Assembly (NCBI GenBank): GCA_900239685.1 | Contig: OENT01000367.1 | Location: forward strand, 1-64,000 | Direction: 5' to 3' | Origin: Rotaria macrura | Taxonomy: Eukaryota > Rotifera > Eurotatoria > Philodinida > Philodinidae | Length of the DNA: 64,000 bases | In this document: positions 1 through 11,463 of the stretch, piece by piece | Numbering within the stretch: position 1 is the stretch's first letter | How the letters are laid out: each line of letters begins with the position of its first letter | Notes under the pieces: model-generated | Databases searched by the model: none | Told to the model about the DNA's origin: nothing | The model's input: the letters and a program-made list of their open reading frames with translations, nothing else | Made by a program: the position numbers and the translations under genes

Positions 1-760
1 TGTTTCCATCGGACTTTCTCTAATCCGACGAAATCCCATCGGATTCCTGGTTGCGATCCGATATTCGGATGCCTAGTGTTGTATTTTCTCGAATTCTACT
101 ATCGGAATCCGATTGGATTTCATCGTATGATCTAACAGGCCTCTACTATTGGGATTAAATGCTAGTTCGTAGACAAATAAGAAAATAGGTTTCTCCCGTC
201 GGATCCGTAAGTGGTTCCACAACCCGGATTCCCATAGGATTTCATCGGATCGTAGGATCCGATTGGATTCGGTATCGGATTCATTAACCTGGGCTATCAT
301 ATTAATGAAATGTGACCTGGTTCCTGACCATAGTTTCCATAGGCTTTGTTCTCTGATTTCAACTCTCGGAAATTACTGGATTCCAATAGGATCTTTTCGA
401 AGCCAATTGTGAGAATGAATCTCCTGGAATATAAAAAGTTTCCATCGCAAGTTCCCAGTTCGAACATTTCGGAGCGGAAACCGCCAGTTCGGAGATATTT
501 CGACAATTGCATGGAAGCAGTATTTTGGTTGGAAAATTTCTGGATTTTTTCTGATGATTTCCAATCGGTTCCTAGCATAAGTCGCAGGAAGTTGGCAGGA
601 TTCCCTCGGAAAGATCCATGCAATTTTCTACCGGAGTGCTGCTTCCATGTTTCAACGATTTCCCATGTTTTCCTGGAGGAACCGCCCTTAACTTCTCGAT
701 CTTGGAAGCGTAACCTTTGATCTCTTTTTCGATTCAACTTCCCTTAATTATACTACATAA
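1..760. repeat. degenerate CGGATTCC-type repeat tract
   Basis: Short variants of (C)ATCGGATTCC and its complement recur irregularly, most densely at 1-290. Farther right are looser TTCC/GGAA-rich copies and a short inverted pair, GCATGGAAGCAG near 510 and its near-complement near 640. The tract looks less AT-rich than the flanking DNA and stays open in several frames on both strands, which is typical of repeat-derived sequence and not evidence of coding. I see no clean repeat unit and no terminal repeats, so the repeat class is unknown. Confidence 0.4.
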
Positions 761-825
761 TTACGTAAAAGAAGTTCGGATAACAGTTAAAAACACATGA
801 TTGGATCCATGCTAGATGCATATAT

Positions 826-1880
826 TTAACCCTTTCTGACCGGCTACCAGAAGAACGAGTGCAAAAAAACATTCACCATTGTATTCAGACTTCAATCACT
901 GCGTAGATATCAAAAATCTACTATTCGATTCTGGGAAGATGACTGGTCACAAAACCACTTGATGTTAACTTTTGGTCACATCCGGCCATACCGGTACAGA
1001 CATGTAAAAAAATCAATCCTTTTTCTACCGAAAGGAGTTCGAGGGTTTATACTTTTTCTTAATTCATACCATGAAACTAGAACAAAAATTATGTTTCTAC
1101 ATCTTCTCTAAATACCTCAGCTGAATTATCGATAGAATATCGTGAAACATCACGGAATTATGCAAAATTAGCCTGCCTTCTTGAGATAAAACCTAGAATT
1201 TAGAAAAGCTCTGGGAGTTCTTGAAGCATCCAGTAGTGATTGCCAATGGTAAAATATAATCTATTTTTAAAACTCCCAGAGCTTCTCTAAAGTCTGAATG
1301 TTATCTCAAAAAGGCAGGCAAATTTTTGCAGAATTCAGTGATATTTCACAGTATTCTAGCGATAACTCAGTTGAGTTACTGAGAGGAATGGTAGAAACAT
1401 AATCTTTGCTCTAGTTTCATGGAACGGATTACGAAAAATATAAACCATCAAATTTCTTTAGGTGGAAAAAGGATCAATTTTTTGACACGTTTGTACCGTT
1501 ACATCCCGGTGTGGCCAAAAGGCAATATTCTTGTTTTTTCTTCTATGATCTATTGCTGAAACACTGCGATTAGTAGTCACGGAAATTGAGAATCTATCAG
1601 CAAAAGTTTTACAGTTTGTACTTCGAATATCGACTTTTATTAGATGTTCGAAACAGTGATAGTTCTTACTGTAGGGATTCTCCATGGTACTCAACTCTCA
1701 TAATGCTACTTTGAGAAAGCTATAAGTGCATTTATCTTGAATGAAAAGTGAATTAATTGTGACATTCGTGCCCTTAATTATCATTAGATCAGAACGATGT
1801 TCAACACCAGTTAGAAACAGTTTTTGATAAAACAATTTCAAAATGTGCCCATTTGGTACCATCCGGCCGGAAAGGGTTAA
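826..1880. mobile_element. non-autonomous piggyBac-like foldback element
   Basis: The element spans 830-1876 and is flanked by TTAA at 826-829 and 1877-1880. Its termini begin CCCTTTCTGACCGG and end CCGGCCGGAAAGGG, so the ends are inverted and carry the CCC...GGG signature beside TTAA that is characteristic of piggyBac superfamily transposons. Inside, two long imperfect arms (about 964-1222 and 1269-1525) are reverse complements around a loop of about 45 nt, for example CTCTGGGAGTT at 1210 against AACTCCCAGAG at 1271. No transposase-sized reading frame is present, so it would need a transposase supplied in trans. The right arm carries about 350 extra nt before the terminus that the left arm lacks. 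Confidence 0.75.
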
Positions 1881-2725
1881 ACATAATAATACAGCAGCAC
1901 CATTCAACTAAACTGTCATTCGTTGATTAGAAGATTTCTTCCAAATCAGTTTAGAATTTCAGAAAAATTGTCTCACCTATATTGAATATGCCTCTTTAAT
2001 TCTTCTCATTATTTAAAAATATCGATTACTATATTTCTATATTGGCTCAAATTTTAAAACATTATCGTGTATCTCAAGATCAAGTTTAATTCTAAGAATT
2101 AATCATGAATCATGAATTGGTGTAATAACGACCAGTTTCATTCTAAGTTATCTTCAATGAATACTCATAAAATTGATCAGTTAGCGTGACACAATACAAT
2201 TTTTCAAACAAACTTTTAAATCCTTGTAAACCTATTCTTTACAAAGAATCCATGCTTCAAGGTCCTCGACATTTTCCTGAAGTAAATATACTGTACGCAA
2301 TGCATGAAGATGACGTCATTTCATTCTTATTCATTGACAAATGAGAGAATCGGTTGGTTTTTATCCAGTGTGCTTTTTGAACAGAGTATACAGAAAAATA
2401 TCACTGACTCACTCCATTCAATTTTAAAGTGGCGTCATCTGCTGTATGATAGCACTTCTATTATGTTAGTGCATTCCTTAGATAAAACACCGTGTCCCGA
2501 TTATGAGATCAGCTTTGCATCATTATTTTTCACAGATTTGTACGAATTCAAATGCCTCGAGTGATGAATAAGTTGTTGTTCTAAATTACTATATTCAGAG
2601 AATATAATCTCTTCTTTTCTATTTTTTGTGGAAAATAATTGAAAGCAAGTATTAACAATACATGAAACCAAAGCTTTGAAAAAATATTAAAATGCAATGA
2701 ACACAACACAGTGGAATGAAAACTC
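1881..2725. other. intergenic, nothing recognised
   Basis: AT-rich DNA between the foldback element and the small minus-strand gene. The longest open frames are 60-90 codons and look random. I see no polyadenylation signal for the minus-strand gene close to its stop. Confidence 0.5.
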
Positions 2726-3100
2726 TTATGTTAAATCATTTTTCATTTTTTCGTATAACTCTGTTTCAGTAACGCATACCGCTTTCACTTTTTTTTCATC
2801 TGCAAATGTCGTTTGATATTTTTGTCTATTGCCACAATAAATGTAAACACTATGTAACGCATCCAAATGAGAAACGATCGAAACATTAGTTTTCGCCAGA
2901 TGACCAGACATAATCGCAACCAGTTTCATATTGGGATTTCCCTGGAGGAAATTTTGAAATTGTTCACCTCCCTCAAAGTAATGCCATTCATTAATGCGAG
3001 CTGAAACTCCTTGGAACTGTTGTTTTAAACCTATGTGTGTACCAGGTTTACCAATGTCTTGATCAACCCAACAAGCGACAAGTGGTGAAGATGATGACAT
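2726..3100 (-). CDS. stand-alone bdelloid-type ART-associated domain protein
   Basis: A single-exon 124-aa frame running from ATG at 3100 to TAA at 2726. The layout resembles an N-terminal domain that I recall from many bdelloid proteins annotated as ADP-ribosyltransferase or TPR proteins. It starts with a hydrophobic strand ending in Trp-Val-Asp (about residues 7-14), followed by an acidic and amphipathic middle, a strand ending in Ile-Met-Ser-Gly-His-Leu (about 62-68), a strand Val-Tyr-Ile-Tyr-Cys (about 84-89) and a final Val-Lys-Ala-Val-Cys-Val strand. The alternation of strands and helices suggests a small Rossmann-like or receiver-like fold, which is inference. No catalytic ART domain or TPR repeats follow the stop, so this copy is either a complete single-domain gene or a truncated member. 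Function unknown. Confidence 0.6.
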   Translation of the reverse strand: MSSSSPLVACWVDQDIGKPGTHIGLKQQFQGVSARINEWHYFEGGEQFQNFLQGNPNMKLVAIMSGHLAKTNVSIVSHLDALHSVYIYCGNRQKYQTTFADEKKVKAVCVTETELYEKMKNDLT

Positions 3101-3934
3101 TGTATTGTTGTCGATTGACCAAGTAAAAGTGGAGTTTATTTTCTGATTAGTTCGACAACTTTAGTAATGAGAGAGGAGAGAAAAGTTTAGTTTTCACCTA
3201 GTTTGATTTTTTGATTACACAGACGTTGATGGATTGTATAACTTCAGGTTTCAGAATTCGGCGCTACTATTCCAGATGATTGAGGCGTTACGACTCTCTC
3301 TCTTCCCCTGACTCGCAAATGTGACTACTCAGAGCTCTATTTTACGTAGATTTGTATGTTGGAAATCTTCTGCATCCCAAACATCAGATATGATTCATAC
3401 CTCGCTTTCGAATTTCTGTGATTTTCTCATTGGACGATCATAAGCTAGTTACAAAAATTAATATGCAGTTGAACATTTGTTCTTATTTGTATATTCTATA
3501 GTTGCATAGTTTAAACAATCAAAGTTCATGGCATATTGTCATGGTCAATATGGTGTATGGTTCTATCAAATGGGGAATAGCTCTATGCATAATTCTGAAC
3601 CCTAATGGCATCTATCGAATGAAATAAAATTACTTTTTTTTATAACTGACTAAATTCCTCTTACAATCAAATTTATAATAACTAAATCTTGACTTTTCAT
3701 CAATGTCAATACTGGAGCAAACTTTGCTTTGTTCCCATCCATACGAAATGACCAATACAAAACTAACTGAATCATGAATGCATGCAGTATCGTTCAGATT
3801 ATCTTTGTCTTGTTTAACAGTTAACTTCACATTTCAACTCGTATGCTTCTGATCGTTGACTTGTACGAAATCTTTTTTAGCATCAAACTTTGAACATTCT
3901 AGTATTGAATAACTATTGCTTTGTGCAGTATTGC
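3101..3934. other. intergenic between divergent genes
   Basis: This spacer separates the minus-strand small gene from the plus-strand kinesin gene, so it should hold both promoters. No TATA box or other clear element is visible. It is AT-rich with a few CT-rich patches near 3290-3320. Confidence 0.4.
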
Positions 3935-3948
3935 TTTTGCCAAACTAG
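3935..3948 (+). promoter_or_regulatory. 3' splice acceptor just upstream of kinesin start
   Basis: A pyrimidine-rich stretch ends in AG at 3947-3948, 12 nt before the kinesin ATG. Such a site with no nearby donor could receive a spliced leader, or it could end an intron in the 5' UTR. The sequence alone cannot separate the two. Confidence 0.35.
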
Positions 3949-3960
3949 TTGTTCCGAAAA

Positions 3961-6900
3961 ATGGATACAACAGATACCGGAATAACATCAACCACAATCG
4001 ATACAACGACAGCAGGCGTAGCAGCACCACATAAACGTCGTGATCCTCCTCCACTGAACGTTTTTGTACGCATTCGTCCATTTATTGGTGATGAACTTGA
4101 AAGTGGTGAAAATCAAAAACTACTACACATTATTGATGAAAAACATATTTCAGTTAAAGTTTCTCCAACAACAAATAATACTATTCGAAACATACAAGCA
4201 TCATACAATGAATATGAGGTAAATGTTCCCTTCTAAGATACCTAATATTGAACTCAAATTGAAATGGTACCTCGACTCTACTGGATGAAGTTTTCCATAC
4301 ATGGTATCATAAAAATGTCGCGTTTGAAAAAATCAAGGATGGGCATTTACAAATTCTGAGCCGAAGAAAGAGCACTTCCTTCCGTATAACTAAAAAGCGT
4401 GCATTTTATCAGTTTTTCGGCATGTGTCATCATTTTTAGAAGAAATTCTTATTACATTCGTATGTAAATCATGAATCCGATGTCTACTTTGACGAGCACT
4501 TTTCGACAAGTTTCTTCATCCTATAAACTAACATATTTGGCTATTCAGAAATCTTTTTCATCGTTACGATTCATTGGATACACAGTTCATTGCGTATGAA
4601 ATTGTTATTTCAGTTAGCATTTTTCATATCGTCGAATAAGTTGACAGTATCAGTAACATTCTAACAGAATAGAATGATGTTTTTTTTATTTTCAGGTAAC
4701 TCGAATATTTGATCATCGTTGTACACAAAAAGAATTATTCGAACAAATTCTCGAACAACCGACAAATGAAATATTTACTGGTTCCAATTGGCTTCTCTGT
4801 ACACTTGGTCTAACAAATAGTGGTGTGTACATCGTTTTTTTTTCATATAAGAATCTATTCAGTCAGTAATTGGTATTCTAGGTAAAACGCATACAATGTT
4901 TGGTACCCCAACCGAACCTGGTTTGATTCCACAATGTCTTCATAAAATATTTTTGAATGTCGGACAAAATATTGATGATAAAGTTCTTTTTAAACCGGAT
5001 GGTTTAGAAAATTTAACGCCAACAACCGATTGTAATCTTGATCTGGAAGTTACTGCGCGGAATTATATCTTCAAAGAAGACAAAAATAATCATGTAAGTT
5101 CAAATTTGAATATATGTAATTTTTTCTGTCTTTTCTTGCTAGCGCCGCGTTCGTTTACCAAATATTGTTAAACAACAAAATAGTTTTGATGATTTATCTA
5201 TTGAAGGTACAAAACAAAAATAATTATATCGAAAATCGATTAAATTGAAGTACTCATGATTTTTTTTTGAATAGATGAATATTATTCTGTATGGATATCA
5301 TTTTTTGAATTATATAATGAAAATATTCTTGATTTACTTGTTCAACCAAAAGATATGAAAATACGTAAAAATCTTCGTCTCATGCAAAACGATCATTCAA
5401 CAGTAATTAAAAATCTTATACAAGTTCCTGTGTTCGATATCAAAGAAGCTGAAGATATCATTAAATTTGGTTATTCAAATCGTGCAACATCAAAAACCAA
5501 TCTAAATGAAGCATCATCTAGATCACACGCTGTTTTGTGTGTTACACTGATTACCATTAATGAATTTCATGAAGAACCAATAATGAGTCATATGTGTAAG
5601 GGAATATTTATACATAGCTTTTTCACAAGCATTAGTTTCTCCTTTGGATTCAACAAAAGAAAAAATGACATGAAATGGTCACAATAACACAACTTCACCT
5701 ATGTTTGAATTTTAAGAGATCTTTCACGCAACTGGAATCGTTTAGATCATGAAGACTTTGCCCACGTTCTCCCATCCATACATTTATTTATGTTTCCAAA
5801 AATGTTCAGTCATGCTTTGATTTGTCAAGCAATTGGAAAAGAGAATGTGAAAATTGGCTTTGTTGTAGCTTGGAACAATCAGTCGTGTCAATTTTTGTGA
5901 GCTCAGCTATTCGTTCAGTACGATGTTGTGAACCACTCTTGATGTAATCAAGATGTACGAAAGACATGTATGTCAGTAAAATGAATGATTGGAATATTGA
6001 TAGGTTTTAACTTGAACTCGTTTGATGGACGAGAGAAAATACTTTGTCTCTAAAAACGATCACATACAAGTTCCCATGAAGGGATGGGATACATTTTTTC
6101 TTCCCCACTAATATTCTACGGTGAGATAAGCGATGGTGTGTATAGCATAATCAAGTTTCGTCATTGTGTGTACTACGTTAATAATGAGAAATGAATACGA
6201 GAATAGTTCACAAGTTTCATTCGACAAAAATCAGTGCACGAATATGCGTCTTTATTTAGAGTCCCATGAAGTTTTGTACCATTTCTAATGAAACAATGAT
6301 AGAGATTTTACGGAATACTAGTAAAGTAAACCAATTTCTTGCTGACTTGACATAATCGATTATATTGCTTACGGAGCTCATTTTAGAAAGTATAAAATGA
6401 CCTGAACCATTCAACATGAAAATTATCCTGAGAGAATGGACTGATGTGAGAGAAGATTAATGTATGAAAATGCAAATGAAACAAGGTCAATCGAAAATAG
6501 ATCGCTATCTAAAAACAAAGAACTCATATTCATGGAAATTAATAGTAATCTATTTGAGATGTTACATAAACGTAGTAATATCAGAACGTGTATGAATGTC
6601 AAAGAAACTGTACTGATAGCTAGTTGGTTTTTCTATAATATTATTATTATTTCTAATTCTTATCTATGAATTAGATATTTGTGATTTGGCTGGAAATGAA
6701 CCATCTACTGGTACTGGAAAACAACTTGCTGAAACATGTAATATAAATACATCATTAATGACATTCAAAGATTGTATTCGTACATTGAATGAGAACCAAA
6801 CAACTAAGTAAGAGGAAAACCAAACGACATTCCATGCTTGATAATGTTACTTTTAAAATTTGGTTTTTCTATTAAGAAAACAAATGCTTGTTCCCTATCG

Positions 6901-9900
6901 ACATAGTATTTTGACAAGTATATTTCGTCCATTTTTTGTTGGTCGTGGTCGTACAATTATATGTTGTAATGTTAATCCATGTGCAACATTTGTAACACAA
7001 ACAAATGATCTGTTAAAGTTTTGTGCATTAGCACAAAAGGTGAGTTGTGAAACAATTGATTTTAAAATGATGTATTACGGGTTCTTTTTTTCAGACAACT
7101 ATCGTACCTAACGAACCAAAAGTAGGTACTGGTGGAGTAATACGAAAGCAACGAAAATCTAAACAGAAAGGTCCAAAACGTCTTGTCAAAGATGGACCAT
7201 TGAAAGAGAAGAATAAAAAACATATCATTATTCTTGACGAGGATGCTGAAGGTAAATATTGCATTCATTCACCGATCGAACGAATATGAACTATTGGTGA
7301 TATACAGGAGAGATCGATGCATCTTCAAAGATTAGCACAGCCCTTGTACAAGTTTTGATCTCTGTGTGTCACTAAGAAAGCATTAAGGATTTTTTTAAAA
7401 AGGAGTTCTATCTGGAGCAATGTGTTTTTTTCGAATGAATCATCATTGAGTAGTTTCTATTTCTCGCTGAATAAGTTTGACAAACAAAACTTTCGAAACA
7501 ATCTATATTTATCGACAATTCAATTTCTAATATTTTTGTTTTATACAACATTTAAGAAGAAGAATACTTTTTAGTTCATTCTATCATAATTTACTGAAGA
7601 CTAAGTAAAAGCAATGTAATCGGATCAGAAAAGTCTGATAATCTTGATGCTTTTAAAATATTCGTCATCTACAGCAGGAGACAAGTATGAAATCTCAGAA
7701 AAATATCAATGTTCGAACAATGAATTTTCTTGGAAAAGACTACGGATTTATATTTTCGAGTAAAATTACGAGAGATTTGACATCGTTGTTTCTTCATGCT
7801 GACAAACGCTAAAGCAATTAATCCCTTATTTTCTTTTCAGTAGAAATCGTTACTCAATCAATGAATGGATCATCACTTTCTATTCCAAATGATGTCAAAT
7901 CGGTAATGACATATTCTTCGAAATAACTGTTCTGCTATCGTTTAAGATTTATTTCAGATCAACTATTGGAAATATTGTACTAAGAAAACATTAGACTTAT
8001 TACAAAAACAAGCGGCGAATCGACGAAATTTAATGGTTCAAATACAGTACGTATCAATATCATAGTTTTATTCATGTTTTCTGCAATGTACAATGGGTTG
8101 TTTGAGAAAATATACAATATAAAGCGTATTTGTTTTAAAGGTACTATTTACTGAGCGTACAAAAGGAAAGATTCATATTCGTTTAGGAGAGTTTCCTTTC
8201 AAACGAAGAAAATAGACATTCAGGAAATTTTCTCAGTAAACGAAATAGAGCGTGCATGGATGATACAATTTAGTTTATTATCTTGTATGCCGACATAAAT
8301 ATGTCATCTGGACTTGTTGCAATCAGATCGAGTGGTGATGAAGTTCTCACAATGAACACATTTGAGACATTATCAATAGCATCGATAGTGAACTTGTCGA
8401 AATATGAAATAACTTGTTAGAAGGTGATGTTCTATGAGTAAATATGAAATAGTTTTCAAGAATAGTCAGCCTGCTAGACCAGATAAACAAAAACAATTGA
8501 GTCTGAATGGAAGAAAATGATCATAAAGTTCTGTTTGATGGTATACTTATTTCATCCATGTTGTACTGATTATGAATAATGTTTCATCTTTCTGAATATG
8601 TATTTATACGGCGTCTCTTCAACTCTCGTGTTTCAAGTAACAAATTAATTCCTAATCTAATAACTACGATTAGTAAGTGTCATAAAAATCTATAGCCATG
8701 ATATTAAAAAACTTCTAAAACAGTTGAAAAATCCAACGAGTAGATCTTTGTCTCATAGTCTGCCTTCTATATGATTATTTATGAAATTTTCTCTTTAGGT
8801 TTTCGTATTTTTCTTTTCACTCTCGTTGCTGTTGTTGAGCTTTCCTTGTTTTTAATAGTCTCTTATAATATTGCACGTAGCGAAAAAAACTTGTGTTCGA
8901 ATTAGTGAACATGAACGATTTTGTTAAACGGTCACAATCTCATAGAAAAACGCCTACAACTTCCTAGCTTCAGGAATAAGTCAATTTTCGAAGAGTCTTA
9001 CATTAGTTTTCTTCGTTGATGTTAAGAATAGCATTCCTATACTGAGACGAAACAATAGATATGAGGTTCTCATCGTAGATCTAAAGATGACTAATATAAT
9101 AAGACGATTCTATATTTCATGTATCTATTTATATTTAGTCAAGAACGTGTTCAAACTGTTCAATGTCTTGTTCATCAACGTGATCGAATCCATACATTAA
9201 CAAATGAAAAACAAGAAGTAAATAAAATTCGATTGATTTTTCAACTAATCTGTGCTTTTTTGCCATCTTACTAGTTATCGGAAAAGTGTGAAACATTAGC
9301 AAACAATCTTCGTCTCGAAGAAGATAACCATCATTGTACACAACAATCATACAATGATTTGATCATAAATGAGAAACAATGTCGTCAAAAACTGCTGAAA
9401 TTAGAAAAAGAATTTAAAGAAAAAAATCTTCATTCACGCAATGAAATCGATCAACTGCAAACACAATTAAAAAATTTTCAACAACAATTTCAAGAATTAA
9501 CACGTGAACATATGAAAACAATCGAAGATATAAATCAAAATAAAAATCAAATCAATGAAAATGAACAAAATTTACAAGATGAAGTTCAACGTTTAAGACG
9601 TGATCTTGGTCTTGAACTCTATCGTAAGCAAGATGCTGAGAAAAAAGCTCGAAGTTTGGAAGATAAATTACGTCATGAACAAACACAATTACAAAAAATT
9701 CAATATGATTTTACTCAAACGAAACATGATCTGAAAACTTTACAAGTTAAATATGATGCACTTCAATTAGAATTAATTGAACTACATAAAACTATCAAAA
9801 CAAATCCAAACGTATTATTAAATCAATACACGAATGATACATCATCTACTAGGCATCAAGAACAAACATCTATTCAAACACAACAACCAATCATTCGAAC

Positions 9901-11185
9901 AAAACGACGCACTAACGATGAACATGAAGTTGAACAAGAAGTCAAGAAACCAAAACGTGTAACACGTAGTCGATCAGGAAATAGTTCAAATAATAATTCA
10001 TTCAATACTTATCTACAAGATGAACAGATCAATCCAAAGCGTGTAACACGTAGTGGTTCAATAGCTAGTGCTTCTAGTATAATTCAGCTTCCAATCAAAC
10101 AAACGAAAAAGAAATCATCAAATGTAAAATATTTTCTCTTCTATTTTATTAACAAACATGATTCAGAAACACAATGTTAAATTTTGATACGATTAAAAAC
10201 ATTCGATCGTTCCTTCATAGACCTGATCATGAGAGTATTTCAAACTGATAGATAAATTCTTCCTCACAGACATAGCAGGCATTAAAACGAAGAATGATAA
10301 TATCTATATTATGTCGTCAGTTACATAAAACTAGATAGAAGTTCGGTGAAAACACGTATTCTTAAGTAGACGAGGAAACAGCAATATTTTTTGGGTTTAT
10401 CAAAGAGAAACTAAAATGTGTTCTATATTTTTGATTGCAATAATATCTTATTTTGGTTTAGAACATTCCTGTTGATCACGCATCGGAAACGAAAACTAAA
10501 CCAAAAACAGCTATCGTACGTGGTCGAACAAAAAAACAAACGCAGGAACCAGTACCAACGCGTAATCAACAACAATCACCTTCGCATACTTATGCAACAA
10601 TTGAACGAGATGTTTCACTCGATAGAGTATCAGCTACTACTATCAATGTTAATTCAACAACGACACAGATTGGTACATCAGTTGATACAATTAATACTAC
10701 ACCTAAACAATCAACATTTAAGCGTATTCAATCATTATTTCGACCAAGTCCAAGTATATATCGTTCTTGTTTATTTTCAAGAAAGAAAAACAATTGATAA
10801 TATTGCTGATCTAAATTTTCGTTTTTAATTTTTAGCATTAACGAATTCAACACGAATTAATCGAGTTTTACAAACTAAATCAACTGTCATTGCATTCGGT
10901 TCATCAACACCGTCGCAACGTATACCTCCGGCAATAGTTAAAACAGCAACACCAGTACCATCAGTTGTTCCAACAACAGCTACACCATCGATAATTAAAA
11001 AGATTCCATCGCCCAAAGGAAAATATAATCTACGTACACGCCTTTTCGCTAATCCGACATATCCAGAAAAAAATGAAGAGGAGGTGAATGAAATACAAGC
11101 AATACTTATTCTAAATTGTCATTTCTATTTTAATTTATTTTAGAAAAAAACTCGAATAAAAAAGCCGTCACGAACACGCAAATAA
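3961..11185 (+). CDS. kinesin-6 family motor protein, KIF20-like
   Basis: ATP-driven microtubule motor of the kinesin-6 group, which acts in the central spindle and cytokinesis. Model: 3961-4218, 4696-4822, 4882-5093, 5143-5206, 5275-5595, 6675-6807, 6877-7039, 7095-7251, 7841-7902, 7958-8046, 9139-9217, 9275-10123, 10462-10753, 10836-11083, 11144-11185; 1031 aa. Motor domain about residues 32-426: P-loop GLTNSGKT at 124-131 (split by intron 2), switch I NEASSRSH at 298-305, switch II DLAGNE at 331-336 (Asn replaces the usual Ser), and VNPC near the motor end. The long loop after LIPQCLHKIF and the GRGR...NVNPC segment favour KIF20 over KIF23. Residues about 480-745 are coiled coil. The tail is basic, with PKRVTRS twice (781-787, 809-815). 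The ATG at 3961 has a good context (GAAAAATGG). Introns 5 and 10 exceed 1 kb with nothing recognised inside. Confidence 0.88.
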
Positions 11186-11457
11186 ATATCATACTCTACG
11201 ATTCACTTCGATTATTTCAACTTGTGCATTGTCTATGATGCTTAAGGTTTATTTTTATCTCGCTTGATTCGTAATTATATTTGTTATTCTATTGTATTGT
11301 ACATGTATATGTACAAATAGATATGCTATCGAAAGTTCTTAGCATGTGTAAAGATATAAAAATATATACACATATAGATGTATTCAGTTTTTTCTTTTCT
11401 TTACTTTAGTTTTTGTTTCTTTGTTTAATAATCGTTCTTTTGTTATCTAGAATTGCA

Positions 11458-11463
11458 AATAAA
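11458..11463 (+). terminator. AATAAA polyadenylation signal for kinesin gene
   Basis: An AATAAA hexamer 273 nt after the stop, followed by AT-rich DNA. A second AATAAA overlaps the stop codon itself near 11181, too close to be the obvious choice. Confidence 0.4.

Noticed and set aside
297-737. 146-codon minus-strand frame and overlapping 124-codon plus-strand frame
   Set aside because: Both lie in the word-repeat tract and are open because stop codons are rare in the repeat. There is no protein-like composition and no splice context.
8100-8240. Imperfect hairpin around GGAGAGTTTCC in kinesin intron 10
   Set aside because: Short, imperfect and without flanking duplications. Not distinguishable from chance.
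10418-10828. 136-codon plus-strand frame over kinesin exon 13
   Set aside because: It is a shifted frame. The in-phase reading of exon 13 joins exons 12 and 14 and closes the 1031-aa model.
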